Source: Candidatus Corynebacterium avicola
Lineage (GTDB): Bacteria > Actinomycetota > Actinomycetes > Mycobacteriales > Mycobacteriaceae
Reading direction: 5' to 3'
NCBI GenBank assembly: GCA_019114135.1
Contig: DXGC01000106.1
Span: 1 to 33,385 of the forward strand
DNA length: 33,385 nt
In this document: positions 1 to 7,714 of the stretch, one piece after another
How positions within the stretch are numbered: position 1 is the first letter of the stretch
How the letters are laid out: each line of letters begins with the position of its first letter
Made by a program: the position numbers and the translations under genes
Notes under the pieces: model-generated
The model's input: the letters and a program-made list of their open reading frames with translations, nothing else
What the model was told of the DNA's origin: nothing
Database searches by the model: none

Positions 1-912
1 GACTCGGTGCGTGCCTACCTCAAGCAGATCGGTAAGGTCGCACTGCTCAACGCCGAGCAGGAGGTGTCGCTGGCCAAGCGTATTGAGGCCGGCCTCTACG
101 CCCACCACAAGCTCGACGAGATCCTCAACTCCGAGGAGAAGATCTCGCCGATGCAGAAGCGCGACCTGCGCGAGATCGACCGCGACGGTCGAAAGGCCAA
201 GAACCACCTGCTGGAGGCGAACCTCCGTCTGGTCGTCTCACTGGCCAAGCGCTACACCGGCCGCGGCATGGCGTTCCTGGACCTGATCCAGGAGGGCAAC
301 CTCGGCCTTATCCGCGCCGTCGAGAAGTTCGACTACACCAAGGGCTACAAGTTCTCGACCTACGCCACCTGGTGGATCCGCCAGGCCATCACCCGCGCTA
401 TGGCCGACCAGGCCCGCACCATCCGTATCCCGGTACACATGGTGGAGGTCATCAACAAGCTCGGCCGCATCCAGCGTGAGCTGCTCCAGGACCTGGGCCG
501 CGAGCCCACCCCGGACGAGCTGGCCCGCGAGATGGACATCACCGTGGACAAGGTGCTGGAGATCCAGCAGTACGCGCGCGAGCCGATCTCCCTGGACCAG
601 ACCATCGGTGACGAGGGTGACAGCCAGCTCGGTGACTTCATCGAAGACTCCGAGGCCGTCATCGCCGTCGACGCGGTGAGCTTCACCCTGCTGCAGGACC
701 AGCTGCAGGATGTGCTGCACACCCTCTCCGAGCGTGAGGCCGGCGTGGTCAAGCTGCGCTTCGGACTGACCGACGGCATGCCGCGCACCCTCGACGAGAT
801 CGGCCAGGTGTACGGGGTCACCCGTGAGCGCATCCGCCAGATCGAGTCGAAGACGATGTCCAAGCTGCGCCACCCCTCGCGCTCCCAGGTGCTGCGGGAC
901 TACCTGGAGTAG
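1..912 (+). CDS. sigA: Primary RNA polymerase sigma factor SigA (5' end outside window)
   Basis: This is the housekeeping sigma-70 subunit that directs RNA polymerase to most promoters. The reading frame is open from base 1, so the N-terminus (region 1.1 and the start codon) lies upstream; 303 residues are visible. In order one sees region 1.2 (VRAYLKQIG), region 2 with [20 protein letters not shown] and the -10-binding [12 protein letters not shown], region 3 ([19 protein letters not shown]), and region 4.2 with the helix-turn-helix [20 protein letters not shown] followed by [17 protein letters not shown]. That C-terminus is typical of actinobacterial SigA (HrdB type) and separates it from the SigB paralogue at 6388. 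The gene ends at a hairpin shared with the convergent membrane-protein gene. Identity is very secure; only the missing N-terminus is unknown. Confidence 0.97.
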   Translation, partial: DSVRAYLKQIGKVALLNAEQEVSLAKRIEAGLYAHHKLDEILNSEEKISPMQKRDLREIDRDGRKAKNHLLEANLRLVVSLAKRYTGRGMAFLDLIQEGNLGLIRAVEKFDYTKGYKFSTYATWWIRQAITRAMADQARTIRIPVHMVEVINKLGRIQRELLQDLGREPTPDELAREMDITVDKVLEIQQYAREPISLDQTIGDEGDSQLGDFIEDSEAVIAVDAVSFTLLQDQLQDVLHTLSEREAGVVKLRFGLTDGMPRTLDEIGQVYGVTRERIRQIESKTMSKLRHPSRSQVLRDYLE

Positions 913-937
913 TCACCCCCTTCATCCCCGACCCCCA

Positions 938-969
938 CCCGCCGGTGCAGCCCCCTGCTGCCCGGCGGG
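938..969. terminator. Bidirectional hairpin terminator between sigA and the 970 gene
   Basis: The arms CCCGCCGG (938-945) and CCGGCGGG (962-969) are perfectly complementary, and the loop can form a further GCAG/CTGC stem (947-950 with 955-958). It lies 25 bases after the sigA stop and directly next to the stop codon of the convergent minus-strand gene, so it can serve both. There is no clear U-run, which is common for terminators in GC-rich actinobacteria. Confidence 0.7.
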
Positions 970-1329
970 TCAGTTGTTGTTGCGCCCGTCCTCCAGGCAC
1001 TGTTCGAGCTCGTCCTGATCCTGGGGACCGCACTCATCCAACTGCTTCACCGTGCCGTTGGTGACGATGCCGGCCAGTGCAACGGCGGCGACGGCGACCA
1101 CGACCGCGGCCATCGGGTAACCACGGCTGATGTCCTGTGACCGCAAGGTCCTGATCAACGCAATCAGGGCGACGGTCAGCACGACCACGGCCACCACCAG
1201 ACCCAACCAGGGGAAAAGCGCGGCGGGGACGGCGAGCACCGCCAGCACCAGCGCGGCGATGCTCAGCCGACTCTGCCTGCGATTGCGGTCGGAGGCGTCG
1301 CGCCCCGCCGGAATGTTGTTCTGGGCCAT
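970..1329 (-). CDS. Small membrane protein, unknown function (DUF4190-like layout)
   Basis: A 119-residue protein of unknown function. It has a polar, basic N-terminus (about residues 1-21, with RNRRQSR), a hydrophobic stretch at about 22-60 that probably forms two membrane segments, a short RTLRSQDISRG loop, another membrane segment at about 72-90, and an acidic tail with two cysteines (100 and 111). The layout resembles small DUF4190-type actinobacterial membrane proteins, but no motif is diagnostic. I chose the ATG at 1329; a GTG at 1356 in the same frame would add nine residues. A GGAGAGG lies about 13 bases upstream of the ATG, which is rather far. It is convergent with sigA and lies downstream of the helicase on the same strand, 128 bases away. 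An AT-rich patch (1370-1390) in that gap may hold its promoter. Confidence 0.7.
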   Translation of the reverse strand: MAQNNIPAGRDASDRNRRQSRLSIAALVLAVLAVPAALFPWLGLVVAVVVLTVALIALIRTLRSQDISRGYPMAAVVVAVAAVALAGIVTNGTVKQLDECGPQDQDELEQCLEDGRNNN

Positions 1330-1457
1330 GGTGCTGGCGTCGCCTCTCCGCCGCACGGGCTACCGTGACCGGCTGAATTCAGGTAATAAATCACCGCCCA
1401 GGGTATCCCAGCGGTTGTGGCGCCGTCACACCGTGCAGGACGGCCAGGGGTGGGCCG

Positions 1458-3182
1458 TCACCAGTCGCGCAGGTAGGCGATCCGGTCCTGGAGCTGCTGG
1501 GCACTGCACAGTGCCGTGGGCGGACCGCCGCAGTTGCGTCGGACCTCGTTGTGGATCGCACCGTGGGGACGCCCGGTGCGCGCCGATTTCGCTCCGACCA
1601 GTGCGTTGAGCTTCTTGCGCAGGGCCGGGAGCTGTTCGCTGGCGACCTTGTCCTCGGCTGCACCGTCCGAGGTGGCAGTGGTGGTCGCGTGCTCCTTCTG
1701 TTCGGCAGCGGCGGTCTTCGCGGCCTTCTCCCGGTTGTCCAGCTGTGTCGTCTGCCGCTGGCGCAGCAAGGTGCGCATCTGCTCGGCGTCGAGCAGACCG
1801 GGCAGCCCCAGGTACTCCTGCTCCTCCTCGGTGCCGGCGACGGTGGTGCCGTAGCTGGAACCGTCGAAGATCAGGTGGTCGAGCTCGGCGTTCGCGCCGA
1901 GTGTCTCGTAACCGTTCAGTTCGTCCGGTTCGTCCTCCTGCTTGTTGGCCTGCGCCAGCAGCTCATCGTCCCAGCCCTCGTTCGGACGGTCAGGCTTGCC
2001 GAGGACGTGGTTGCGCTGGCGTTCCATGTTGGACGCCAGGTCCAGCAGCACCGGCACGCTCGGCAGGAAGACACTCGCCGACTCGCCAGGACGCCGCGAA
2101 CGCACGAAACGTCCGATGGCCTGGGCGAAGAACAGTGGTGTCGACGCCGAGGTCGCGTAGACGCCGACGGCGAGACGCGGAACGTCCACACCTTCGGACA
2201 CCATGCGCACGGCGACCATCCACGGGTCGGTGGAATCGGAGAACTGCTTGATCCTGTCACTGGCGCCGACCTCGTCGGACAACACCACGGTCACCTTCGT
2301 GCCGCTGATGCGTTCCAGGATCACCGCGTAGGCACGGGCCGTGGTGGTGTCGGTGGCGATGACAAGGCCGCCGGCGTCGGGGATGCTCTGCCGCATCTGC
2401 ATCAGACGGGTGTGCGCCGAGGACAGCACCGCCGGGATCCACTCCCCCTTCGGGTCCAGCGCGGTCTTCCACGCCCGGGCGGTCTGCTCGGCGTTCAGCG
2501 GTGAGCCGAGGCGTGCCTCGTACTCCTCACCGGCGCTGTCGCGCCACCGCGCCTCACCCGAGTAGGCCATGAAGACCACCGGGCGGACGACTCCGTCAGC
2601 GAGGGCGTCGGAGTAGCCGTAGGTGTAGTCGGACCGGGAGACCATCGCGCCGTCGATCTCCTGGTAGCCGACGAAAGGGATGGCCGAGTCGTCCGACCGG
2701 AACGGGGTACCGGTCAGCGCCAGACGTCGTTCCGCCTGGTCGTAGGCGAAGCGCACACCGTCGCCCCAGCTCTTGGCGTCACCAGCGTGGTGGATCTCGT
2801 CGAGGATCACCAGGGTCTTCTGGGCGGTCGCCACCTGGTAGTGCTTGGTCGGTTTCATGCCGACTTGGGCGTAGGTGACCGCCACACCCTGGTGGGCGTG
2901 GTTGACCGCCGAGGAGTTGGTGAACTCGGCGTCGATCGAGATCCCCTGGCGTGCCGCCGCCTGCGACCACTGGGTCTTCAGGTGTTCGGTGGGCACGACG
3001 ATGACCACGCGTTGGACGGTCCGGTTGTCCAGCAACATGCGGGCGACCGTCAGGGCGAAGGTCGTCTTACCCGCCCCGGGGGTCGCGACCGCGAGGAAAT
3101 CCTGGGGAGCCTGGTCGATGTACTGGCGCAGGGCTGCCTGCTGCCAGGCACGCAGGGTGCCGTACGACGTTGGCAGACTCAC
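1458..3182 (-). CDS. Superfamily II DEAD/DEAH-type helicase (XPB/restriction-helicase-like)
   Basis: Predicted ATP-dependent DNA or RNA translocase of 574 residues. Visible motifs are Walker A ATPGAGKTT (residues 33-41), DEIHHAGD (128-135) as motif II, LTGTPFRSD (156-164) as motif III, and in the second RecA-like domain MVSEGVDVPRL and QAIGRFVR (motifs V and VI). The C-terminal 150 or so residues are charged and helical, with no domain I recognise. The substrate is unknown; this layout is common in actinobacteria and resembles XPB/RAD25-like and restriction-type helicases. I chose the GTG at 3182 because its GTGA overlaps the TGA stop of the upstream DUF3039 gene, a normal coupling arrangement. 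An in-frame extension to 3224 would lie wholly within that gene. The two genes probably form one operon. Confidence 0.88.
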   Translation of the reverse strand: MSLPTSYGTLRAWQQAALRQYIDQAPQDFLAVATPGAGKTTFALTVARMLLDNRTVQRVVIVVPTEHLKTQWSQAAARQGISIDAEFTNSSAVNHAHQGVAVTYAQVGMKPTKHYQVATAQKTLVILDEIHHAGDAKSWGDGVRFAYDQAERRLALTGTPFRSDDSAIPFVGYQEIDGAMVSRSDYTYGYSDALADGVVRPVVFMAYSGEARWRDSAGEEYEARLGSPLNAEQTARAWKTALDPKGEWIPAVLSSAHTRLMQMRQSIPDAGGLVIATDTTTARAYAVILERISGTKVTVVLSDEVGASDRIKQFSDSTDPWMVAVRMVSEGVDVPRLAVGVYATSASTPLFFAQAIGRFVRSRRPGESASVFLPSVPVLLDLASNMERQRNHVLGKPDRPNEGWDDELLAQANKQEDEPDELNGYETLGANAELDHLIFDGSSYGTTVAGTEEEQEYLGLPGLLDAEQMRTLLRQRQTTQLDNREKAAKTAAAEQKEHATTTATSDGAAEDKVASEQLPALRKKLNALVGAKSARTGRPHGAIHNEVRRNCGGPPTALCSAQQLQDRIAYLRDW

Positions 3183-3427
3183 TTCCGGCGGAGCCCCTGG
3201 TAGATCTTCTCGCAGTCCGGGCACACCGGTGAGCCCGGCTTCGCCTGCTTCGTGACCGGGAACGTCTCGCCGCAGAGGGCGACAACCATCCTGCCGTTCA
3301 CCGCGGAGTCGACGATCTGGTCCTTCTTGACGTAGTGGAAGAACTTCGGGGTGTCGTCCGACGTCTGGTCGTCCGTGCGGACGTCCGGGCGCTCAATCGT
3401 TGTCGTTGATGGAGTAGTCACAGCCAC
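3179..3427 (-). CDS. DUF3039 family protein, putative small zinc ribbon
   Basis: An 82-residue protein matching the actinobacterial DUF3039 pattern: a variable acidic N-terminus with TTTIERPD, a core KFFHYVKKDQIVDSAVNG, and a cysteine cluster (C52 in ALCGE, then C69 and C72 in CPDC) that probably binds zinc. The basic end is YQGLRRK. The function is unknown. The start is uncertain: the GTG at 3427 lies seven bases after GAGGGG, an ideal ribosome-binding distance, while the ATG at 3433 is only one base from it. The protein's stop overlaps the start of the helicase by four bases, so the two are likely translated together. It diverges from the DUF3099 gene at 3573. Confidence 0.8.
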   Translation of the reverse strand: MAVTTPSTTTIERPDVRTDDQTSDDTPKFFHYVKKDQIVDSAVNGRMVVALCGETFPVTKQAKPGSPVCPDCEKIYQGLRRK

Positions 3428-3481
3428 AATCATGCCCCTCGTGCCCGTCGTTTTCCAGCCATGCACCTCGATCGGCTGATT

Positions 3482-3512
3482 GTGCTGTGTCGGCCTGCGT
3501 CGTGCTGTGTCG
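3482..3512. repeat. Tandem 11-bp direct repeat in a divergent promoter region
   Basis: GTGCTGTGTCG occurs twice, at 3482-3492 and 3502-3512, 20 bases apart start to start (about two helix turns). It lies in the 145-base gap between the divergent DUF3039 and DUF3099 genes. The gap holds no other gene that I can see. Confidence 0.5.
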
Positions 3513-3572
3513 TGTCGTACCCGCGGCTCCCCGACGGTTGTGCCGTGGCCACGCAGGACTACGGTGGACGAC

Positions 3573-4145
3573 ATGCCAGACAACGAGGACGCCACCGAGC
3601 GGCACGACGACGGCCGCGACACCGGGCGTCCACAGCAGTCGCACCACTCCCGTCAGTCCGACGGTGACTCGGGTGACGCGGTGTCTCTGATCACCACGGC
3701 GAAGAAGCCGCGGTTGGACGACTGGCGTCACCGCAAGCGCGTCTATGCGGGACTGCAGCTGGCCAGGATCCCGTTGCTTGTCTTCGCGGTGATCGCCTAC
3801 GCGTGGCTGCACAGTCCGGTGTTGGCCGCACTGATCGCCGTGATCTCCCTGCCGCTGCCGTGGATCGCGGTGCTGCTGGCCAACGAGAAGGCATCGGACA
3901 CGGAGAAGGGCCAGCCGAAGGTGTACAAGCCGGCACTGGTCCGCCAACAGAACCAGGCGATGCAGGCATCGTTGGAGTCGGACGCCGGTGCCCGACGGGC
4001 CCAGCTCAACGAAGGTGACTCGACGGCACATACCCCGGAGGTCATCGACGCCGAAGAACCAGAAGATACTGACAGCACTGAAGTCACTGAAGACACTGAA
4101 GACACTGAAGACACAGCCAGGAACGAGAACTCAGATGAGCGCTGA
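3573..4145 (+). CDS. DUF3099 family membrane protein with acidic repeat tail
   Basis: A 190-residue protein of unknown function. The N-terminal 35 residues are polar and His/Asp-rich. Then come SLITTAKKPRLDDWRHRKRV (about 38-57) and a hydrophobic hairpin, LQLARIPLLVFAVIAYAWLH followed by SPVLAALIAVISLPLPWIAVLLAN (about 61-104), which is the DUF3099 pattern of two membrane helices. A charged cytosolic part with KPALVRQQNQAMQ follows, and the C-terminus is acidic with EDTEDTEDT, encoded by 9-base tandem repeats. The ATG at 3573 follows GGTGG six bases upstream. Its 3' end overlaps the methyltransferase start by 11 bases, making it the first gene of a three-gene operon ending in dtd. Confidence 0.82.
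   Translation: MPDNEDATERHDDGRDTGRPQQSHHSRQSDGDSGDAVSLITTAKKPRLDDWRHRKRVYAGLQLARIPLLVFAVIAYAWLHSPVLAALIAVISLPLPWIAVLLANEKASDTEKGQPKVYKPALVRQQNQAMQASLESDAGARRAQLNEGDSTAHTPEVIDAEEPEDTDSTEVTEDTEDTEDTARNENSDER
4062..4115 (+). repeat. Six 9-bp tandem units encoding an acidic tail
   Basis: Six consecutive 9-base units run from 4062 to 4115, with the form GAAGACACT (Glu-Asp-Thr). Two are exact copies (4089-4097 and 4098-4106) and the others differ by one or two bases. Any gain or loss of a unit keeps the frame. Confidence 0.85.
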
Positions 4146-5790
4146 CGCCCAGTCCCCCGCCCTCGGCGACCTGGTTCAGGCACTGACCGCGCTGGACTAC
4201 GGCACCAGCCTGGTGCTCGGCGCGCTGGGGCGTGAGGGGCACGCCGAGGCGATGTCCGGGAACCCCGGTGCCGCGGTCTGGCACCTGGACCGTCGGACCG
4301 CCTCCGGTGCCGCCGATTCCCGGTCTGCCACCCTGACCGCCGCCTTCTTCCTCCGGGAGCCGGTGGAGTTCAGCACCGTCGCCAGGGTACTCGGCGACGA
4401 CCTGGCCGATGAGCTGGTTGCTGCCGGGATCCTGGAAGCTGTCCCGGAGACACTGGTGCGTTCCCAGATCGACGTCCGACCGGTGTCCCACGACCGTCAT
4501 GGCGACACCCGACCCGTTCTGGTCGCCTCGGACCCAGACGCCTCGGCATCTACTGCACCTACTGCGTCTTCTGTGCCGACCGCGACCCGGCGCAGCGACC
4601 ACGTGCCCGGGGTCGGCCAGGCCCCGCTGACCCTGCTGAACCAGGTCCCGGCGTCCCCGACCGAAAGCCTGCTGGACCTCGGCACCGGCTCGGGAGTACT
4701 GGCCTTGCTGCTGCCGGCGGCACACACCGTCGCCACCGACGTCAACACCCGGGCCCTGGACTACGCACGCGCCTCCGAACGCAGCGTCCCCGGCAGTGCC
4801 GACGGAGACGCCACCCCGGTGGACTTCCGCGAGGGCTCCTGGTTCGAGCCGGTCGCCGGTGAGAGCTTCAGCCGGATCGTGTCGAATCCCCCCTTCGTCG
4901 TCGGGCCGGCGGAGGACGGCCAGATCTACCGTGACTCCGGCCTGGAGCTCGACGGAGCGTCCCGCACCGTTGTCGAGGGGGCCGCGGAACACCTCGCACC
5001 AGGCGGCACCGCACACCTGCTCGGCGCCTGGGTGACCAGCCTGACGGAGTCCCCGGCGAACCGGGTGGCGTCCTGGATCCCGTCCGAGGGCATCCGCGCC
5101 TGGGTCGTCCAGCGTGACGAGGTCACCCCCTCCGTGTACGTACGTACCTGGTTGTCGGACGGCTCGGTGGACCTGCGGTCGCCCGAGGGACGACGGCGTT
5201 GCTCGCGCTGGCTCGACTACCTGCAGGAGAACGACGTGGCCCGGATCGGGATGGGCTATGTACACCTGGAGCGCATCGACGGACCGTCCGAGGTGACCTT
5301 CGAGGTGCTGGACACCCCGGACCTGGAATTCTTCGGCGATGAGGTGGAGGAGCACTTCACCCGCGCCGCCTGGTTGGCGGGCACCGACGCCGAGAGGCTG
5401 CTGGACGCGCGGTTCCAGGTTCGTCCCGGGTTGGCGCGGGAGACCGTGGAGCTGGCGACGATCGGCACCGAGGACATTCCGACCATCGGCTTCCACCCGG
5501 AGGTACTGCGGCTGACCCGGACCGAGGGGCCGCGCTACAGCCACGAGATCGACGCCCCCTTGTCCGCGGTCGTCGCCGGGTTGTCCCCGCAGGGACTGAG
5601 CCTGCGTGACACCGCGGAGCTCTACTGCGCGGTCAACGGCCTCGACGAGGAGGAGTTCACCACCGCCCTGGTGCCGCTGATCGTCGACCTGGTGCGCCAC
5701 GGGCTGGTACTTCCCGCGGAATTGATCGAGAACAACAGCGCAGACAGCGCAGACGGCGCAGACGGCGCAGACGGCGAGGATGAACTGTGA
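4135..5790 (+). CDS. Class I SAM-dependent methyltransferase (HemK/RsmC-like core, actinobacterial type)
   Basis: A 551-residue protein. The N-terminal 170 residues look like a winged-helix or substrate-recognition part ([32 protein letters not shown]). The methyltransferase core has the SAM-binding [15 protein letters not shown] (about 179-193), the acidic strand VATDVN (199-204) and the catalytic SNPPFVVGP (250-258). The NPPF motif is typical of enzymes that methylate exocyclic or amide nitrogens in nucleic acid bases or glutamine. A long C-terminal region follows, ending in an acidic Ala-Asp-Gly repeat tail. The substrate cannot be told from sequence. The ATG at 4135 follows AGGAACGAG and overlaps the preceding gene by 11 bases; the stop overlaps the dtd GTG by four bases, so the three genes are probably co-translated. 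Confidence 0.85.
   Translation: MSADAQSPALGDLVQALTALDYGTSLVLGALGREGHAEAMSGNPGAAVWHLDRRTASGAADSRSATLTAAFFLREPVEFSTVARVLGDDLADELVAAGILEAVPETLVRSQIDVRPVSHDRHGDTRPVLVASDPDASASTAPTASSVPTATRRSDHVPGVGQAPLTLLNQVPASPTESLLDLGTGSGVLALLLPAAHTVATDVNTRALDYARASERSVPGSADGDATPVDFREGSWFEPVAGESFSRIVSNPPFVVGPAEDGQIYRDSGLELDGASRTVVEGAAEHLAPGGTAHLLGAWVTSLTESPANRVASWIPSEGIRAWVVQRDEVTPSVYVRTWLSDGSVDLRSPEGRRRCSRWLDYLQENDVARIGMGYVHLERIDGPSEVTFEVLDTPDLEFFGDEVEEHFTRAAWLAGTDAERLLDARFQVRPGLARETVELATIGTEDIPTIGFHPEVLRLTRTEGPRYSHEIDAPLSAVVAGLSPQGLSLRDTAELYCAVNGLDEEEFTTALVPLIVDLVRHGLVLPAELIENNSADSADGADGADGEDEL
5740..5775 (+). repeat. Four 9-bp tandem units encoding Ala-Asp-Gly/Ser
   Basis: GCAGACAGC at 5740-5748 is followed by three exact copies of GCAGACGGC (5749-5775), preceded by a related AACAACAGC. 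The array encodes the acidic end of the methyltransferase, just before the dtd start. Confidence 0.85.
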
Positions 5791-6260
5791 GGGCCGTGGT
5801 CAGTACCGTGGCGACCGCGTCGGTGGTCGTCGACGGCGAGGTGGTCGGTCAGGTCGACGCCGACCGGGACGGTGCCGGACGCGGCGCGCTGCTCGCGCTC
5901 GTCGGGGCAGGACGCGACGATGACCCGGATGCGTGGGCCACTGTCGCCCGGAAGATCGCCGAGCTGCGGATCCTGCCGCCGGCCGGAGAATCCTGGGAGG
6001 GTGGACGTGACGTCAGTGCCCAGGACAATGGCGCAGAAGTCCTCGTGGTCAGCCAGTTCACGTTGATGGGCGCCACGGCGAAAGGCCGGCGTCCTTCCTG
6101 GTCCCCTGCCGCACCGGGCGACCAGGCCGAAGAGGTGATCGAGAAGATCGTCGCCGAGCTCCGCTCCAGAGGTCTGCACGTGGAGACCGGTCGGTTCGGG
6201 GCGATGATGGAGGTCTCCTCGAACAATCTCGGGCCGTACACCCTCATCGTCGAGGCATGA
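5787..6260 (+). CDS. dtd: D-aminoacyl-tRNA deacylase (DTD)
   Basis: This enzyme hydrolyses D-amino acids (and glycine) wrongly attached to tRNA, protecting translation. The 157-residue length and motifs fit the DTD family: N-terminal MRAVVSTV followed by [12 protein letters not shown], the catalytic VSQFTL (88-93), GRRPSW (100-105), [11 protein letters not shown] (131-141) and the C-terminal Gly-Pro motif. That last motif reads NLGPYT (147-152), where the usual family form is NDGPVT; the Gly-Pro pair that excludes L-aminoacyl substrates is kept. The region around residues 63-82 is longer than in many DTDs. The GTG start overlaps the preceding stop as GTGA, so dtd is the last gene of the DUF3099-methyltransferase-dtd operon. 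Identity is secure. Confidence 0.93.
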   Translation: MRAVVSTVATASVVVDGEVVGQVDADRDGAGRGALLALVGAGRDDDPDAWATVARKIAELRILPPAGESWEGGRDVSAQDNGAEVLVVSQFTLMGATAKGRRPSWSPAAPGDQAEEVIEKIVAELRSRGLHVETGRFGAMMEVSSNNLGPYTLIVEA

Positions 6261-6315
6261 TTCCGAACACCACCCCCACATTGGTGTAACTCCCCCGGGG
6301 CTCCCACGTGAGCCA

Positions 6316-6343
6316 GGGAACAAAACTATCGGCTGCCCCGTTG
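6316..6343 (+). promoter_or_regulatory. Putative SigH/ECF-type promoter of sigB
   Basis: GGGAACA (6316-6322), a 16-base spacer and CGTTG (6339-6343) fit the GGAA...GTT pattern of SigH-type promoters in corynebacteria and mycobacteria, where sigB is a known SigH target. It lies about 45 bases before the sigB start. The call is by pattern only. The wider gap 6261-6387 holds no gene. Confidence 0.6.
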
Positions 6344-6371
6344 GGGTGGTCAGAGCTTCAGACACCCCAAC
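6340..6371. repeat. Inverted repeat spanning the sigB -10 and leader
   Basis: GTTGGGGTGGTC (6340-6351) pairs with GACACCCCAAC (6361-6371) with a single bulge and a 9-base spacer. The left arm contains the GTT of the proposed -10 element and the right arm ends two bases before the AGGAGG ribosome-binding site (6374-6379). It could be a protein-binding site or an mRNA hairpin. Confidence 0.55.
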
Positions 6372-6387
6372 CCAGGAGGTCAGCCAG

Positions 6388-7554
6388 ATGGGCAACCGTA
6401 GTACCAAGGGCGCCGGCACAGCGGCGGAGAACGACATTCTGGAGACGACCACCACGGACCGGGATATCCCTGCAGACGTCGATGACCTCGACGAAAGCTC
6501 GGTGAACGACACCTCCGACGGTGACAACGACAGCTCCGACCCGGCCGATGCCGCGGATGCTTCCGAGTCCTCCGACGGCGAGGACAACGACGGCGAGCGC
6601 GGTGCAGCCGAGGACAAGGGGCGCCGTCGTGGCAACAACGACAACCCCTCTGCCGACCTGGTGAGGGTCTACCTCAACGGCATCGGCAAGACCGCCCTGC
6701 TGACCGCAGAGGACGAGGTCGAGCTGTCCAAGCAGATCGAGGTCGGCCTTTACGCCGAGCACATCCTGGAGAGCGGTGAGAAGCTGACCCGCGCCACCAA
6801 GCGCGACATGAAGGTTCTCGCCCGCGAGGGTCGTGCCGCCCGCACCCACCTGCTGGAGGCGAACCTGCGTCTGGTGGTGTCCCTGGCCAAGCGCTACACC
6901 GGCCGTGGCATGCCGCTGCTGGACCTGATCCAGGAGGGCAACCTGGGTCTGATCCGCGCGATGGAGAAGTTCGACTACGCCAAGGGCTTCAAGTTCTCCA
7001 CCTACGCGACCTGGTGGATCCGTCAGGCGATCACCCGTGGCATGGCCGACCAGTCGCGCACCATCCGACTGCCTGTGCACCTGGTGGAGCAGGTCAACAA
7101 GCTCTCGCGGATCAAGCGTGAGATGTACCAGCACCTGGGTCGCGAGGCCACCAACGAGGAGCTGGCCGAAGAGTCCGGCATCGACGAGTCGAAGATCGAG
7201 ATGCTGCTGAAGCAGTCCCGTGACCCGGTGAGCCTGGACATGCCGGTCGGCTCCGACGAGGAGGCCCCGCTGGGCGACTTCATCGAGGACTCGGAGGCCA
7301 CCGACGCCGAGGCCGCCGTGGTCGCTTCGCTACGCCACTCGGATGTCCGCGCGGTGCTCGACACCCTCGAGGAGCGCGAGCAGGACGTCATCAAGCTGCG
7401 CTACGGCCTCGATGACGGAATGCCCCGCACCCTCGACCAGATCGGTCGCTGCTTCGGGCTGTCCCGCGAGCGTGTCCGCCAGATAGAGCGTGAGGTCATG
7501 TCGAAGCTTCGTGAGGGCGACCGTGCCGCCCGGCTGCGCGAATACGCCGGCTAG
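6388..7554 (+). CDS. sigB: Principal-like alternative sigma factor SigB
   Basis: A 388-residue group 2 sigma-70 factor used in stress and the transition phase in corynebacteria. It shares region 1.2 ([20 protein letters not shown]), region 2 ([20 protein letters not shown] and [12 protein letters not shown]), region 3 ([20 protein letters not shown]) and region 4.2 ([20 protein letters not shown]) with SigA, but has the SigB signature [20 protein letters not shown] and ends [10 protein letters not shown]. Residues 1-85 form a strongly acidic, disordered-looking extension ([27 protein letters not shown]) ending in the basic patch KGRRRG. The ATG at 6388 has AGGAGG eight bases upstream; an in-frame ATG at 6346 has no such site. 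The order sigB-dtxR-galE is typical of corynebacteria. Confidence 0.96.
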   Translation: MGNRSTKGAGTAAENDILETTTTDRDIPADVDDLDESSVNDTSDGDNDSSDPADAADASESSDGEDNDGERGAAEDKGRRRGNNDNPSADLVRVYLNGIGKTALLTAEDEVELSKQIEVGLYAEHILESGEKLTRATKRDMKVLAREGRAARTHLLEANLRLVVSLAKRYTGRGMPLLDLIQEGNLGLIRAMEKFDYAKGFKFSTYATWWIRQAITRGMADQSRTIRLPVHLVEQVNKLSRIKREMYQHLGREATNEELAEESGIDESKIEMLLKQSRDPVSLDMPVGSDEEAPLGDFIEDSEATDAEAAVVASLRHSDVRAVLDTLEEREQDVIKLRYGLDDGMPRTLDQIGRCFGLSRERVRQIEREVMSKLREGDRAARLREYAG

Positions 7555-7599
7555 AACAACGGAACATCACTGTCTCCGGCGGAAAGGGTATGCAACCAT

Positions 7600-7612
7600 C
7601 AGTCTCGGACTG
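7600..7612. other. Small perfect dyad downstream of sigB
   Basis: CAGTC-TCG-GACTG is a perfect 5-bp dyad 46 bases after the sigB stop and could help end transcription. A possible -10 for dtxR, TATGAAT (7631-7637), follows in the AT-rich stretch 7616-7655. The call is weak. Confidence 0.3.
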
Positions 7613-7666
7613 GCGGAAAAACGTGTACCTTATGAATTACCGCTGTGTGAATAGTTCCCTCACATC

Positions 7667-7686
7667 GCCCGTCCCCGTTGACGGGC
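7667..7686 (+). terminator. Perfect 7-bp hairpin just upstream of dtxR (terminator or leader element)
   Basis: GCCCGTC (7667-7673), loop CCCGTT, and GACGGGC (7680-7686) form a perfect stem followed by CCGTGTTT. It lies 28 bases before the dtxR start. It could end read-through from sigB, or, if dtxR is transcribed from the AT-rich stretch upstream (7616-7655), it would fold in the dtxR leader. No other feature is clear in the 160-base gap 7555-7714. Confidence 0.5.
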
Positions 7687-7714
7687 CCGTGTTTCAGAGA
7701 AAGGTAATGGCCGA

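Noticed and set aside
3183..3224. Earlier start of the helicase at 3224
   Set aside because: The added residues (DLPGAPP type) lie entirely within the DUF3039 gene, and the GTGA overlap at 3182 is a standard coupling.
4062..4115. CRISPR-like or minisatellite array
   Set aside because: The units are 9 bases without spacers and stay in frame inside a gene; they encode a protein tail.
4084..5700. Long open frame antisense to the methyltransferase
   Set aside because: GC-rich codons leave the opposite strand open; the translation is rich in Gln/Arg/Gly/His with no recognisable domain, while the plus strand has clear SAM-binding motifs. The same applies to long antisense frames over the helicase at 11975, hrpA and ptsI.
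6346..6387. Earlier sigB start at 6346
   Set aside because: The region contains the AGGAGG site and the predicted leader hairpin, and the ATG at 6388 is at ideal distance from AGGAGG.
7555..7714. A DtxR-binding iron box upstream of dtxR
   Set aside because: No sequence near the 19-bp palindromic TTAGGTTAGCCTAACCTAA pattern was seen in the gap.
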